A stretch of 61,601 bases of DNA, from the NCBI GenBank assembly GCA_047975215.1, contig JBKEDD010000010.1:1-61601 (forward strand), in the 5' to 3' direction. Shown here piece by piece: positions 15,848 through 25,053 of this stretch. The notes under the pieces are model-generated. The model did no database searches and had not been told where the DNA came from. It worked only from the letters and a program-made list of their open reading frames with translations. This DNA comes from JAGRMG01 sp047975215. GTDB taxonomy: Bacteria > Pseudomonadota > Alphaproteobacteria > Rhodobacterales > Rhodobacteraceae. Within the stretch, counting starts at the first letter, position 1. Every line of letters begins with the position of its first letter. A program made the position numbers and the translations under genes.

Positions 15848-16882
15848 ATGGCCGATCAGCTTATCCAGCTCCCCGACGCGCTCCTCAAACGCCGCAAACG
15901 CCTCCAGGAAGAACACGGGGACGGTCCGGATGGAGAGGATCAGCCCACGGCGCAGACGCCTCAGAAGAAAGACCCCCCTCCGGCGGATGATGACTCCGAG
16001 GACGACGACACGCTGGTTGGTGGAGACGATGGTGTCGAGCCTGAGGTCGACACTGACCTCATGGCCCACCTGATGGGTGTTGTCGGGGAAGACGGGGACA
16101 AACCTGCCGACCCTCCCAAGCCTGCCGTGGACCCCAGCCTCGAGCAGGAGCGCCAGCGGCTGAAGGAGGAGCGCGAGCAACTGGCGCTGGATCGTGCGGA
16201 GTTGGAGAAGGCGCGACGCACCGCTGCCAAGCCAGAGACGAAGACCAACATCGTCGTGCCGGGCACCGACCCTGAGGCTGACAAGGCGTACGCCAAATCG
16301 GCCCCGCACATCAAGCATGTCGCGCTGGCCGCGGTGGCCGAGCAGCTCGACCCCATCCTCAAGGATATCAGCGAGCGGCTGCACCGGCTGGAGCGGACCA
16401 GCGATGAGGTGTCTGCACAGGCGACGTCTGCATCGGAGCGCCTGCGCTCCGCCGAGACTGTCCGCTTCGAAGATTATATCCGCCAGCATGTCGGCGATGT
16501 AGGTCCGATTGTTAAGAGTCGGCGGTTCGCTGCGTTCCTGAACCGGGCGATGCCTTACATGCCAGGCAAGAAGCTTCGCGACGCTTTTGGAGAGGCAGTG
16601 AAGAACCGGGACGCGGTCACGGCGGTCCGCATCCTGCAGTCATACGCCAAGACGGAGGAGGCCGCGGGCCGCCCCATCGAAGCGATGACGAGAGCCCCCG
16701 CAAGCGGCGGTAATGAAAACAAGTTGCCGAACAAAGGGGGTTCGGGTAAACTGCCGTGGAGTGTACGCAAGGACGCATGGGACAAACGTCGCTCGGGGTT
16801 GATGTCCGCGGAGGATTTCGAGGAGATCAAGAAGCAGTATGATGTGGCGGAAGCATCGGGGAACATTGATTACGACGCTTAA
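15848..16882 (+). CDS. Capsid assembly scaffold protein (putative)
   Basis: The product has 344 residues directly upstream of the major capsid gene, the usual place for a scaffold. It is highly charged: an acidic Asp/Glu/Pro-rich region (residues 20-100), then a coiled coil (LEQERQRLKEEREQLALDRAELEKAR, about 98-123), and a second helical region near 170-205. The C-terminus is basic. The ribosome binding site is weak. Assignment is by position and composition. Confidence 0.7.
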   Translation: MADQLIQLPDALLKRRKRLQEEHGDGPDGEDQPTAQTPQKKDPPPADDDSEDDDTLVGGDDGVEPEVDTDLMAHLMGVVGEDGDKPADPPKPAVDPSLEQERQRLKEEREQLALDRAELEKARRTAAKPETKTNIVVPGTDPEADKAYAKSAPHIKHVALAAVAEQLDPILKDISERLHRLERTSDEVSAQATSASERLRSAETVRFEDYIRQHVGDVGPIVKSRRFAAFLNRAMPYMPGKKLRDAFGEAVKNRDAVTAVRILQSYAKTEEAAGRPIEAMTRAPASGGNENKLPNKGGSGKLPWSVRKDAWDKRRSGLMSAEDFEEIKKQYDVAEASGNIDYDA

Positions 16883-16894
16883 CGGAGTGTGACA

Positions 16895-17917
16895 ATGCCT
16901 CGTAACCACGCGAGCCGGGGAATTCCGGCAGCGTCTGGTTACCCGCAGTACAGCGGGAACCTGATGCACCCTATCGTGTCGCAGGACCTGCTTGAGCGGT
17001 TCTACAGCACGACCATCTTTGGGTCGATCTCGTCGACTCAGTATCTCGGCGATCTCGCCGGGCGCGGCGACCAGATCATCTTCTTCAAGAAGCCTCAGGT
17101 CTCCGCCCGCCGCCACGTTAAAGACGGCACCATCAAGCACGACACCCTTGAGACGGACAGCCACACGATGATCATCGATCAGGCGTGTGAATGGTCTGTC
17201 AAAATGGCACAGGTCGATGAGCGCATGATGGGTATGTGGCCTACCTTCAAGGCGGCTATGATGGACGCGGCTTCCGAAGCCATGCAGCAGATTCAGGACC
17301 AATACATCCTGTCGCAGCTGCATGTGGATGTCGCCGACGCCAACCAGGGCGATGCGGCTGGCTGTATCTCCGGCTGTTACGATCTCGGCACCGTCGGTGC
17401 TCCGATTGAAATCAGCTCGGGTGCGCAGTGGGTTCGCCTGCTGGCGCGCCTGTCGGCCGTTCTGAGCGAGGCGAACATGCCCCGCGAGAACCGCTATGTG
17501 GTGGCTCCGCCCATCGCAGAGTACGCGCTGATGACCTCGCCCTTCATGGCGATGATCGGCGGTAATGGCGGCTTCAGCTCTGCACAGATGCTGAACGGCC
17601 AGCTCCCCGGCCAGGTGATGGGCTTCACCCATTACATTTCGCACAACCTGACTTCGGTTGTGGACCCGGTGACCAACCAGCAAGCCTGGTACATCGTCGC
17701 CGGTCTCCCGATGGCGACCGCTTACGCTTCCGTTCTGGAGCAGACGCGGACCATCGACCAAGACCCCGACTCGTGGGACACGTTCTACCAAGGCCTACTG
17801 GTCTATGGGTTCGACGTGCTCTACCCGCAGGGTCTGGCCGTTGCCTATGTCACGTTCGATTGTGACATGGAACCCGAGTGCTGTGTCCCGATGCCGGGAA
17901 CCGGTACGGCCCCGTAA
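16895..17917 (+). CDS. Major capsid protein (putative)
   Basis: The product has 340 residues. ATG 16895 is chosen because GGAG sits 7 bases upstream; an in-frame GTG at 16889 is too close. It follows the scaffold gene and has a typical HK97-type pattern: an early charged loop (LAGRGDQIIFFKKPQVSARRH), a long spine-like helix (WPTFKAAMMDAASEAMQQIQDQYI), and an A-domain-like C-terminal half. Unusual for a capsid protein are the Cys pairs, especially CDMEPECC close to the C-terminus. Confidence 0.78.
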   Translation: MPRNHASRGIPAASGYPQYSGNLMHPIVSQDLLERFYSTTIFGSISSTQYLGDLAGRGDQIIFFKKPQVSARRHVKDGTIKHDTLETDSHTMIIDQACEWSVKMAQVDERMMGMWPTFKAAMMDAASEAMQQIQDQYILSQLHVDVADANQGDAAGCISGCYDLGTVGAPIEISSGAQWVRLLARLSAVLSEANMPRENRYVVAPPIAEYALMTSPFMAMIGGNGGFSSAQMLNGQLPGQVMGFTHYISHNLTSVVDPVTNQQAWYIVAGLPMATAYASVLEQTRTIDQDPDSWDTFYQGLLVYGFDVLYPQGLAVAYVTFDCDMEPECCVPMPGTGTAP

Positions 17918-17943
17918 TCGGCATAATGTGAGGAGTTCATACA

Positions 17944-18705
17944 ATGCCTGAACATAATCTCTTCCGTGGGGGTGGGCGCGCCGATAACGGCTGGATGATG
18001 CGCATGTATCCCTCTGTCGAGGTTGGCCCCAACTGCCATATGGAGTCAGCCGCGCACAAGGATCCGGTCCACTTCTCGCTGACCTGGTGTCTTGCCCCCG
18101 GTATGCAGTGTCACGACAGCCCGCTTCGTGCGAGCTTCATGGCGCAGGCTGCCTACTTCCGTGACCTCGACGCCCCGCTGGCCGTCGGCGATGAGATCAA
18201 TGCGGTTATCCTGCCGCGCATGACTTCGCTGATCGACCTGTGGGTCATGAACTGCTGCCCGATTGAAGGTCTGGAGTTTGAGATCCGCATCCGCGGCAAC
18301 GCCGACTCGCTCGGCGGTACGACCGACGCACCTGTTCCGGTGACCCTGGCGACTGTCGATATGGGTCAGGTGACCTGGGGCACCATCGTCTCCATCCCCG
18401 CTCAACCTGCCGGTGACGGCGCAGCTGACGCTGATGGTGGCGAGCTCTCGGGCACCACCGGCGAGTACGACCCGGGCGACGTCGATCCGACCCCGAACGC
18501 GGGCCAGATCTTCTTCAACCAGAACGACATGCTGCAGCTGGTCGTGACTGCGCTTCCGGCCGACGGCCTGACACAGGACATGCTGAACTGCATGCGCTTC
18601 GCTGTCTCCCCGGTCATTCGGGAATACATGCGCGGCGATCTGCTCGAGTGTCTCGGCTGCTGCGGCACGCCGCCCGCCGTACCCACGGCGCCGGTCGCGC
18701 CGTAA
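17944..18705 (+). CDS. Virion protein next to the capsid gene (decoration or head fibre candidate)
   Basis: The product has 253 residues just after the major capsid gene, with AGGAG upstream. It is beta-rich, has several Cys (including ECLGCC near the C-terminus, echoing the capsid tail), and a flexible Gly/Asp linker near residues 155-180. Position suits a decoration protein. A terminator follows, so the capsid-decoration pair can be expressed at high level as its own unit. Confidence 0.55.
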   Translation: MPEHNLFRGGGRADNGWMMRMYPSVEVGPNCHMESAAHKDPVHFSLTWCLAPGMQCHDSPLRASFMAQAAYFRDLDAPLAVGDEINAVILPRMTSLIDLWVMNCCPIEGLEFEIRIRGNADSLGGTTDAPVPVTLATVDMGQVTWGTIVSIPAQPAGDGAADADGGELSGTTGEYDPGDVDPTPNAGQIFFNQNDMLQLVVTALPADGLTQDMLNCMRFAVSPVIREYMRGDLLECLGCCGTPPAVPTAPVAP

Positions 18706-18732
18706 GGGCGCGCCGGGATACGACGACCACAT

Positions 18733-18758
18733 AAGGGCGGGCTACGGCCCGCCCTTTT
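18733..18758 (+). terminator. Intrinsic terminator after the capsid genes
   Basis: AAGGGCGGGC (18733-18742) pairs perfectly with GCCCGCCCTT (18747-18756) across TACG and ends in TTTT. The stable tetraloop hairpin directly follows the decoration gene and would cap a short, abundant capsid message. Confidence 0.85.
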
Positions 18759-18774
18759 CACAACAGGAGACCCC

Positions 18775-19245
18775 ATGCCTTACCTCGAACACACTTCCTC
18801 CGGGCGCCTTTACGCCTACACCGATGCGCTTGCTGAGCGCGCGGACATGCGCCGCCATGAAGGCGACTTCGCTGCCGTGCTGAAGAAAAAGCGTCGCGTC
18901 GGCGGCACGGCCGCAGCGCCGAAGAAAGCAGCAGAGCCCGCGCCCGACCCGACACCCGATGCGGAAGCCGCGTTGGACGTGGTCCGGGCAGAATACGAGG
19001 AGGTGCTCGGCTCCAAGCCACACCCCAACATGAAAGCCGATACGATGCGGATGCGCATCGCTGAGGCCCGAGCCAAGGCGGAAGAAGAGAAGATCATGCG
19101 GGAGGAGATCAAACCCGCGAACGAGGAAGCTCTCGCCGCTACACTTGCCGGGCTCGGTGTTTTGGGTGAGGATGGCTCCGAGGATGAAGCGCCGGCCGCA
19201 AACGACGCGGACTATGAGGGCGGCTTCGGGTTCGGAGAAGGCTGA
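18775..19245 (+). CDS. Charged helical protein between capsid and connector genes
   Basis: The product has 156 residues. An N-terminal YxxxxSGRLYAYTDALAER segment leads into a Lys/Ala/Pro-rich linker, a helical domain around residues 60-105, and an acidic Gly-rich end. No family recognised. The position suits a head-completion or internal head protein. ATG is preceded by AGGAGA. Confidence 0.5.
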   Translation: MPYLEHTSSGRLYAYTDALAERADMRRHEGDFAAVLKKKRRVGGTAAAPKKAAEPAPDPTPDAEAALDVVRAEYEEVLGSKPHPNMKADTMRMRIAEARAKAEEEKIMREEIKPANEEALAATLAGLGVLGEDGSEDEAPAANDADYEGGFGFGEG

Positions 19246-19247
19246 CA

Positions 19248-19988
19248 ATGTCCCGCACGGTACGCGCCCTTCTCGACCAGGTAGCGACCACTCTTTGCGA
19301 CCCAGAGGGTGTCCATTGGACCGAGGAAGAACTGCTCGGGTATTTCAACGAAGCCTTGTGCGAGATCGCAGGGCTTCGGCCCGATGCGTTCGTGAAGCGC
19401 GTGTCGCTGAAGCTCAAGCCGGGCGCGCAGCAGAAGCTGCCATCCTGCTATGTCGACCTCGTCAAGGTGAACGGCAACCTGGACCAGTCCGGGGTTGTCA
19501 CCGATCAGGAAGCGACGAAGACCGTATCGACTGCGGGGGACCGTCTCGGCGCGAAGTTCAAATGCGCCAACGAGGTCGCGGAAACCTTCGACGGGATCTC
19601 CGGCTACAAGGTGACGGCCGCCAGCCATGGTTATTTCACCGTCGACCCGCCCGTGCCGGAAGGGACCAAGGCGTATCTGGATGCGATGGTCTACGTCGCG
19701 CCGCCCAGCTTCGAGTTGGAGGACCTCGACGATCCGAAGTGTGTGCTGCCTTGTATCTACGACGCGCAGATCGTCGACTGGATCCTGAAGCGGGCCTATG
19801 AAAAAGACACCGAGAGCCAGTGGGCGGTAAGCCGGGCTTCGTATCATTTCCAGGCGTTTCGCATCGGTATGAACGCAGACTACCGCGCGGCATCGCGTCT
19901 GCGGTCTGGGTACATTCTGGGCCAGACCGGCGACGGTAACGAGCAGGTCGGGATCTACAATGATCGGAGAGGGGTGTTCGATGGCTGA
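19248..19988 (+). CDS. Head-tail adaptor (DUF6682-like)
   Basis: The product has 246 residues. The N-terminus (VRALLDQVATTLCDPEGVHWTEEELLGYFNEALCEI) matches the pattern of phage adaptor proteins of the DUF6682 type: a helix, a W-T/S-E-x-E-L turn, then a second helix. A beta region and C-terminal helices (ILKRAYEKDTES) follow. It would sit under the portal ring. It starts 2 bases after the previous stop and overlaps the next gene by 8 bases. Confidence 0.65.
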   Translation: MSRTVRALLDQVATTLCDPEGVHWTEEELLGYFNEALCEIAGLRPDAFVKRVSLKLKPGAQQKLPSCYVDLVKVNGNLDQSGVVTDQEATKTVSTAGDRLGAKFKCANEVAETFDGISGYKVTAASHGYFTVDPPVPEGTKAYLDAMVYVAPPSFELEDLDDPKCVLPCIYDAQIVDWILKRAYEKDTESQWAVSRASYHFQAFRIGMNADYRAASRLRSGYILGQTGDGNEQVGIYNDRRGVFDG

Positions 19989-20622
19989 GACCAATCTCTG
20001 CGACCAGGAGCGGACGGTCCGCTTCGACGAGTTTATCCCCTATGTGGCGGTGCAGGCCGACGGCGTGCCGGCCAGTGTGATCGGGCACGCCGTCCGGCTG
20101 TCTGCTATCGAGTTCGCGCAGCGTACGAAAGTTATCCGCCGCACGATGTATGTAGATCTGCAGCAGTGCGTACAGTATTACCCGCTCCTCCACGACGACT
20201 GCTACCAGATCATGTTGATCGACCAGGTATGCAAGGGGTTCACGACCCTGAAGCCGACCACCATCGAGTGCTGCATGGCGGGCGGGTGCTGGTACGCGTA
20301 TGAGCGACCGAACGCGCTCTATATCGGGCTGATCCCGGATTGTGATCTGAAGCGCGGCCTCGAGCTGCGCGTCGTTACAACGCCAGGACAGGACAGCTGC
20401 TTCATCGACGAGTGGGTGTATCAGCAGCACGCCGAGACCATTGCCCAGGGCGCACTGTATCGCATCCTGAAGATGGCGGACGAGGAGTGGTTCCAGCCGT
20501 CCATGGCCTCGGTCGCGGCGCGAGAGTTCAACAACGGCGTCACCCGAGCAGTGTCCGCTGACCGCGGGCGTAATGCCCTCCACACCCAGAAGGTTCCGAT
20601 GCCGCGGGGGTTCTTCGTATGA
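19981..20622 (+). CDS. Second connector/tail adaptor-like protein (putative)
   Basis: The 213-residue product starts at ATG 19981 within the previous stop (ATGGCTGA). It opens with a helix-loop region (FDEFIPYVAVQADGVPASVIGHAVRLSAIEFAQRTKVIRR) like that of adaptor proteins and has a C-terminal helix (AETIAQGALYRILKM). Several Cys occur, including ECCMAGGCW. Its place between the adaptor and the tail nozzle supports a connector role. Confidence 0.55.
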   Translation: MAETNLCDQERTVRFDEFIPYVAVQADGVPASVIGHAVRLSAIEFAQRTKVIRRTMYVDLQQCVQYYPLLHDDCYQIMLIDQVCKGFTTLKPTTIECCMAGGCWYAYERPNALYIGLIPDCDLKRGLELRVVTTPGQDSCFIDEWVYQQHAETIAQGALYRILKMADEEWFQPSMASVAAREFNNGVTRAVSADRGRNALHTQKVPMPRGFFV

Positions 20623-21443
20623 CCATTCGTCGCCAGCGCCGCACCCCAGTCATCCACATCGTGCCGGACTTGATCCACACTTACATCGGCATCGTCCCGA
20701 CGCCGACCGTCTGCGATGGCGTCGAGATCTGGATCAAACGGGCCGACGGCGCGGCGCTGGAGTTCGAATGCACTCAGCCCACGCCGTGTTGCGGGCAGAA
20801 GCGCAATCGTTGCGACACCGGCGGTTGTGGCTGCGGCAGTCGCCAGGCACGGTATCTGCTCCGCTATCCAGCCTACGACGTCAAAGGCGAGAAGGTCGGG
20901 TTCCGATGGGATGACAATCTGCACGCGCTGCCGCCCGGCCGATACACCGCAGAGGTGCGGATGTGCGACCGCGTCTGCCACGAGTTCGAGTTCATCTCCC
21001 CCGACTGTCGTGAGGTCGGCGGCGAGGGTACGGTGGAGAACCTACTGTATCAGGGGGGCGGCTGTCCGCTCCCGGACGGCCAGCGAGACGACACTGGCGG
21101 TACGTTCACCCTGTGGCATAATTACGCAGGCAAACTGATCATGCCGACCCGAGAATCCAGCATGACCCTGGAGGTGGACCCCCCGCCGTTCAAAGAGACG
21201 CGCGATCTGGAGGTCCAACCGCAGCTGATCCTGACCGACGGCGTGATCGAGGAGGTCGTCGACGTGCGGTATGTGAACGGCCATGTCGTCGGGGTCGAGC
21301 GGGGTGGCGAGAACGCGTGGCCTGTCGGTACCTGCATCCGGTTCGCCTGGACCCCGGATAACCTCGAGCGCGCGGGCTATGACAACCCCAATCTGATCAG
21401 CTACGGCGATCTGTTTGAGTGCGACGATGAAGGGTGTGACTGA
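20619..21443 (+). CDS. Cysteine-rich tail/connector protein
   Basis: The product has 274 residues and starts within ATGA of the previous gene. Residues 51-72 hold a dense Cys cluster (CTQPTPCCGQ then CDTGGCGCG), and further Cys follow (CDRVCHEFEF). The rest is beta-rich with DGVIEEVVDVRYVNG-type strands. The domain family is unknown. It probably forms part of the tail with its neighbours. Confidence 0.55.
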   Translation: MTIRRQRRTPVIHIVPDLIHTYIGIVPTPTVCDGVEIWIKRADGAALEFECTQPTPCCGQKRNRCDTGGCGCGSRQARYLLRYPAYDVKGEKVGFRWDDNLHALPPGRYTAEVRMCDRVCHEFEFISPDCREVGGEGTVENLLYQGGGCPLPDGQRDDTGGTFTLWHNYAGKLIMPTRESSMTLEVDPPPFKETRDLEVQPQLILTDGVIEEVVDVRYVNGHVVGVERGGENAWPVGTCIRFAWTPDNLERAGYDNPNLISYGDLFECDDEGCD

Positions 21444-23074
21444 TGCCCAGCATACGGATCCTGCAGTTCGGAGGCATCCGCCCAGCGGTTGAGCCCCGGC
21501 TCCTCCCTCTGCCGAACGCGCAGGTGGCCCACAACACTGAGCTGCGTCGCGGCGATCTCTGCCCTTATGAGGTGCCGGTCGACGTCGGCGAGTGCGACGC
21601 CAGCCATATCTTCCTCGCTTCCGTGTTCGAGAACAGCCCGCAGTTGATGTGTGAGGCTGGCTGCATGGTGCAGCCGTATCGGTCCTGTCTGTCGGAGCAC
21701 GAGGTCGCGGTCTTCTACCCCGACCGCGCGCCGGAGGTTATCGATGAGGACGGCTCTCGCCCGCTGCTCCCGCCCGCCCCGCCGACCGCGCCAGTCCCGA
21801 CGCTGGTGGCCGACGGCCCGGTGAAGGAGTTGACCGGCGTCGACGCCCGGTTCTACCTCGTGACCTGGGTCAACGAGGACGGCGTTGAGAGCCGTCCGTC
21901 CCCACCCTCCGAGGTGATCTCAGTGCGGGACGGCGCTGTCGTCGACCTGGCGCTGCCACCCCCGCCACCCGGCACGCTGTATATGCGGGTCTACCGCAAC
22001 GACAGCCCGGCCGATTCCGGCATGGATGAAGGCTCTGTCGAGTCGACGCCGCAGCTGATCTCCGAGGTCGCGCCGCAGGCGACGTTCCGTGACAACCGCC
22101 GGCTTATGGATATGGAGCAGGGCGGCCTGACGACGCTGGATAACTGCGACCCGCCGCCCTTGGAATGCGTGGCGGAAACTGAAGCGGGGTATCTCGTCGG
22201 GTTCAACGGCGGTGAGGTTGCGTTCTCCGAGATCGGCGAGCCGCATAACTGGCCCGAGCGGTACCGGTTCACACTCCCTTATGACATCGTCGGGATCGCG
22301 GTTCACCAGAACGATGTCTATGTCGGCACGACCGGCCACCCCTACCGCATCTCCATCGCCCAGCCCGACGGCGAGGACATCTTCATGCAGTACGACATCA
22401 CGCGGTATGACGACTTCTTCCCCCTGCTGCATCAGGAGGCAATCACGGCGACCGATGCGGGCGCGGCCATGGCCACCATCGGCGGCGTAGCGACGCTGTC
22501 CCGGCAGGGGGCGGTTCTCGCCACGCGGGACCGCATCGACGAGGATATCTGGGACGATGAGATCGCCCCGACAATGCTGGAGTGGCAACATGGTCGGCTA
22601 TTTGGTTACGGCGGTCCTATCGGGGGTTTCATTCTGGGATGGCAGGGCGCGAGCAACCTGGACATCGGCGACCTCGTCACCATCGACTGGCAGCCGGATA
22701 CCATCCACGCCGGATACGACGGAAAAATGTACTATGTGCAGGATGGTAGTGCTCGCACGTGGGACGAGGGCAAGGTCAACTTGCCGTATCGCTGGGTGTC
22801 CCGGATCTACCGTGCCCAAGGCTGGATGAAATGGGCGGCGGCGAAGGTGGTCGGGGATCACGACGCCGCGAACCCAGTGACGTTCCGCCTCTACAGCGAG
22901 AACGGTCTGTATTGGGAGCAGCAGGTGGTGAACAACAAGCCGTTCCGCCTCCCTTGTGGGCCGCGCGGGATCGAGTGGTGGGTCGAGCTGGAAGGCACGA
23001 CTTGCGTTCGCGAGGCGCATGTTGCAACGTCGAAGATGGAGCTCACTGAAATAGGAGGCGGCACCGATGGGTGA
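21443..23074 (+). CDS. Tail nozzle/tubular protein B-like, beta-propeller
   Basis: The product has 543 residues. The N-terminus (FGGIRPAVEPRLLPLPNAQVAHNTELRRGDLCPY) is the usual start of podovirus tail-nozzle and related proteins. Propeller-like blades follow, such as YLVGFNGGEVAFSEIGEPHNWP (about 251-272), YDIVGIAVHQNDVYVGTTGHPYRI, and AATIGG-VATLSRQGAV-type strands. A proline-rich loop lies near 110-120. This would form the distal channel for DNA exit. Genes on both sides overlap. Confidence 0.68.
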   Translation: MPSIRILQFGGIRPAVEPRLLPLPNAQVAHNTELRRGDLCPYEVPVDVGECDASHIFLASVFENSPQLMCEAGCMVQPYRSCLSEHEVAVFYPDRAPEVIDEDGSRPLLPPAPPTAPVPTLVADGPVKELTGVDARFYLVTWVNEDGVESRPSPPSEVISVRDGAVVDLALPPPPPGTLYMRVYRNDSPADSGMDEGSVESTPQLISEVAPQATFRDNRRLMDMEQGGLTTLDNCDPPPLECVAETEAGYLVGFNGGEVAFSEIGEPHNWPERYRFTLPYDIVGIAVHQNDVYVGTTGHPYRISIAQPDGEDIFMQYDITRYDDFFPLLHQEAITATDAGAAMATIGGVATLSRQGAVLATRDRIDEDIWDDEIAPTMLEWQHGRLFGYGGPIGGFILGWQGASNLDIGDLVTIDWQPDTIHAGYDGKMYYVQDGSARTWDEGKVNLPYRWVSRIYRAQGWMKWAAAKVVGDHDAANPVTFRLYSENGLYWEQQVVNNKPFRLPCGPRGIEWWVELEGTTCVREAHVATSKMELTEIGGGTDG

Positions 23075-23339
23075 GGTAAAGCAGTTCAAGGGGACGTATG
23101 TTCCTTCACCAGAAGCGGTCGACCCGGCCGTGGTGGACCAACTGGAATACCTCCTAGGCGAAGCACGGGCCGGGCGCCTCATCGGCATCGCAACGGTGAG
23201 CGTGTATGCCGGGGATTTGACGGGGATAACGAACGTCGGCACGACGCTGGGCAGATCGACCCTCGGGGCGCTCGCTGAACTGCAGATGCTCATCACCCGT
23301 GCTTCCCTGGCCGATACATTGGGAGAAGGCATTGGTTGA
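23067..23339 (+). CDS. Small protein of unknown function
   Basis: The 90-residue product starts in the overlap ATGGGTGA. One clear helix (VDQLEYLLGEARAGRL) is followed by IGIATVSVYAGDLTGI, a strand-turn pattern, and a C-terminal helix. No signal or Cys. It lies between the tail and ejection blocks. Confidence 0.6.
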   Translation: MGEVKQFKGTYVPSPEAVDPAVVDQLEYLLGEARAGRLIGIATVSVYAGDLTGITNVGTTLGRSTLGALAELQMLITRASLADTLGEGIG

Positions 23340-23655
23340 CGACGTCATGAAAACCCTGCGCGAGCGGATGGAAAGAGACCTCGCCACCCCGCGCGCCCCG
23401 CGCCCGAGCCGGGGGCGGCTGGATAAATTCTCGGCCGAGCAACTCCTGCTGGAGCTGGTCCGCCGCCTCGGTACACAAGAGGCGCCGAGGCAGATCAATC
23501 TGACGGAGGGTGACCCACGCAACTTGAAGTCGGGGCATTCTATCGTTACCGTGGGTATCGGCAAAGATCACCACGCCTCCATCATCGTTGATGACGAGGC
23601 GCTCGAGGAGCTGAGAACCTATGAAATTTCACGACGAGCTGCAGAACGCCGTTAG
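23332..23655 (+). CDS. Small protein of unknown function
   Basis: The product has about 107 residues. TTG 23332 is favoured because GGAGAAGG lies 5-10 bases upstream and the start overlaps the previous stop; ATG 23347 is the alternative. The N-terminus is a basic helix (MKTLRERMERDL). A short beta segment (HSIVTVGIGKDHHASIIVDDEAL) follows. Its 3' end overlaps the next gene by 35 bases. Confidence 0.5.
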   Translation: MVDDVMKTLRERMERDLATPRAPRPSRGRLDKFSAEQLLLELVRRLGTQEAPRQINLTEGDPRNLKSGHSIVTVGIGKDHHASIIVDDEALEELRTYEISRRAAERR

Positions 23656-24055
23656 GCCTTTCTATCAGGACGCCGGTGCCATCCATGTCGTCACCTCCCT
23701 GCTGGGCGCGGTGCGCACCATCGACGCGGTTGTGCGGGATCAGGTTGATGAGGAGGTGAAGTCCTCTGCTGTCCAGATCCTGTTCGACCTGACGGCCTCG
23801 CTGAACAGCAACCCGTTCTGGGTGCGGCACTCAGGGTATATCATGCCGGTGTTCACTAACTCCGTGGCAGGCTGGATCAACAGCTACAACTATGCCAAGG
23901 CCGGCGCGACCCCGGAAGAAAAGGCTACATTCCTCGTCGCGCGCAACGTGCTGGCGGAAACAGCCATTGCGGTGCTATACTGCGAGCGCGGTGCCAAAGG
24001 TCTACTCCAGGACGGGGCGCGGCTGCGTGAAGTTCTGATGGATCTGAGGATGTAG
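23621..24055 (+). CDS. Helical protein, possible internal virion protein
   Basis: The 144-residue product is mostly helical (AVRPFYQDAGAIHVVTSLLGAVRTIDAVV). The segment FWVRHSGYIMPVFTNSVAGWINSY (about residues 67-90) carries aromatics. The position ahead of other presumed ejection proteins suggests an internal virion role. No family recognised. Confidence 0.5.
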   Translation: MKFHDELQNAVRPFYQDAGAIHVVTSLLGAVRTIDAVVRDQVDEEVKSSAVQILFDLTASLNSNPFWVRHSGYIMPVFTNSVAGWINSYNYAKAGATPEEKATFLVARNVLAETAIAVLYCERGAKGLLQDGARLREVLMDLRM

Positions 24056-24057
24056 CG

Positions 24058-25053
24058 ATGGGTGGGTATGTAGCAGGCACTGACGACGATTTCGGGATTG
24101 CTGTCAGCCTGGCCACTGACAACCCGCTCGTCGCCGACACATGGGCTGACGCGGTCAACGACATCCTGGACCGCAAGGACACCGAGCTGGGATATATGGG
24201 TATCCTTGCGGGGTTGGTCGGCACTTATGGTCTGATCCGCCAGTACGAGCTGATGGAGCGCCAGGTCGATCTGAACGAGCGCGTCGTCGACTATACCGAG
24301 CGGAACTACGACGAGATCGCGCTGCCGGCCTATGAGCACAACGAGGATCTGTTTGTCCGGTACGAGACCGACTTCGCGCCGTATGAGCTCGAGTATATCA
24401 ACGAAGCCAAGAGTAAGCTGGAATACACGCCCGACTATGAGGGACAGGCCGGGCGTGCTATGGCCGGCGTTGGCGAGCAGTTTACACGACTTCGCCAACG
24501 CCGCACCCGGCAGCGTCGCAAATACGCCACCGGCGAGTGCTGCAGCGAGAACCTGCTGCTGGACGTCATGCAGGCGCAAGCCTTGGCGCAGGCGTCGAAT
24601 CGCGGCTATCGCTATGAGGATGAACGCAAGCTGCGCCTCGAGGAATGGTACTGGTCCCGTTATGCTTCCGGCGCGCAGCTGGTCGAGACGATGCGGGCTA
24701 ACGTCATCTCCGGCGTCAACAGCGGTGTGGCCAACGCCTCTGGCGCGGTCGGCCAGATCACGGCCGCCGCGCGCGGCGCGACCGATGCGATCAACACGCG
24801 GGCTTCGTTCTTCGGCACTCTCTCGAACGGCGCGTTCCAGCTCGCCGGTTTCGACTGGGGCCGCAACAGCATCCGCACTGGTTATGGCCCGTTCACCGGC
24901 GGCGGGTACAATCCGCTCGCCATGCTGGGCAACTCCGCTATGACATCCCTGTCCACGACCGGGGCCGGCGGTCTGTCGTCTGGCTTCAGTAGCATTAACG
25001 CCCGCCTCGGATCGTTCTTCGGGAACGGGCTCGGCATGGGGTTGAATAACTGA
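24058..25053 (+). CDS. Putative internal/ejection virion protein
   Basis: The product has 331 residues. An N-terminal hydrophobic stretch (ELGYMGILAGLVGTYGLI, about 42-59) leads into a long charged coiled coil (residues 60-135). A CC pair lies near residue 161, then more helices. The C-terminus is Gly/Ser/Asn-rich. Helical rod plus flexible tail suits proteins ejected with the DNA. It ends in an overlap (TGATGG) with the next gene. Confidence 0.55.
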   Translation: MGGYVAGTDDDFGIAVSLATDNPLVADTWADAVNDILDRKDTELGYMGILAGLVGTYGLIRQYELMERQVDLNERVVDYTERNYDEIALPAYEHNEDLFVRYETDFAPYELEYINEAKSKLEYTPDYEGQAGRAMAGVGEQFTRLRQRRTRQRRKYATGECCSENLLLDVMQAQALAQASNRGYRYEDERKLRLEEWYWSRYASGAQLVETMRANVISGVNSGVANASGAVGQITAAARGATDAINTRASFFGTLSNGAFQLAGFDWGRNSIRTGYGPFTGGGYNPLAMLGNSAMTSLSTTGAGGLSSGFSSINARLGSFFGNGLGMGLNN

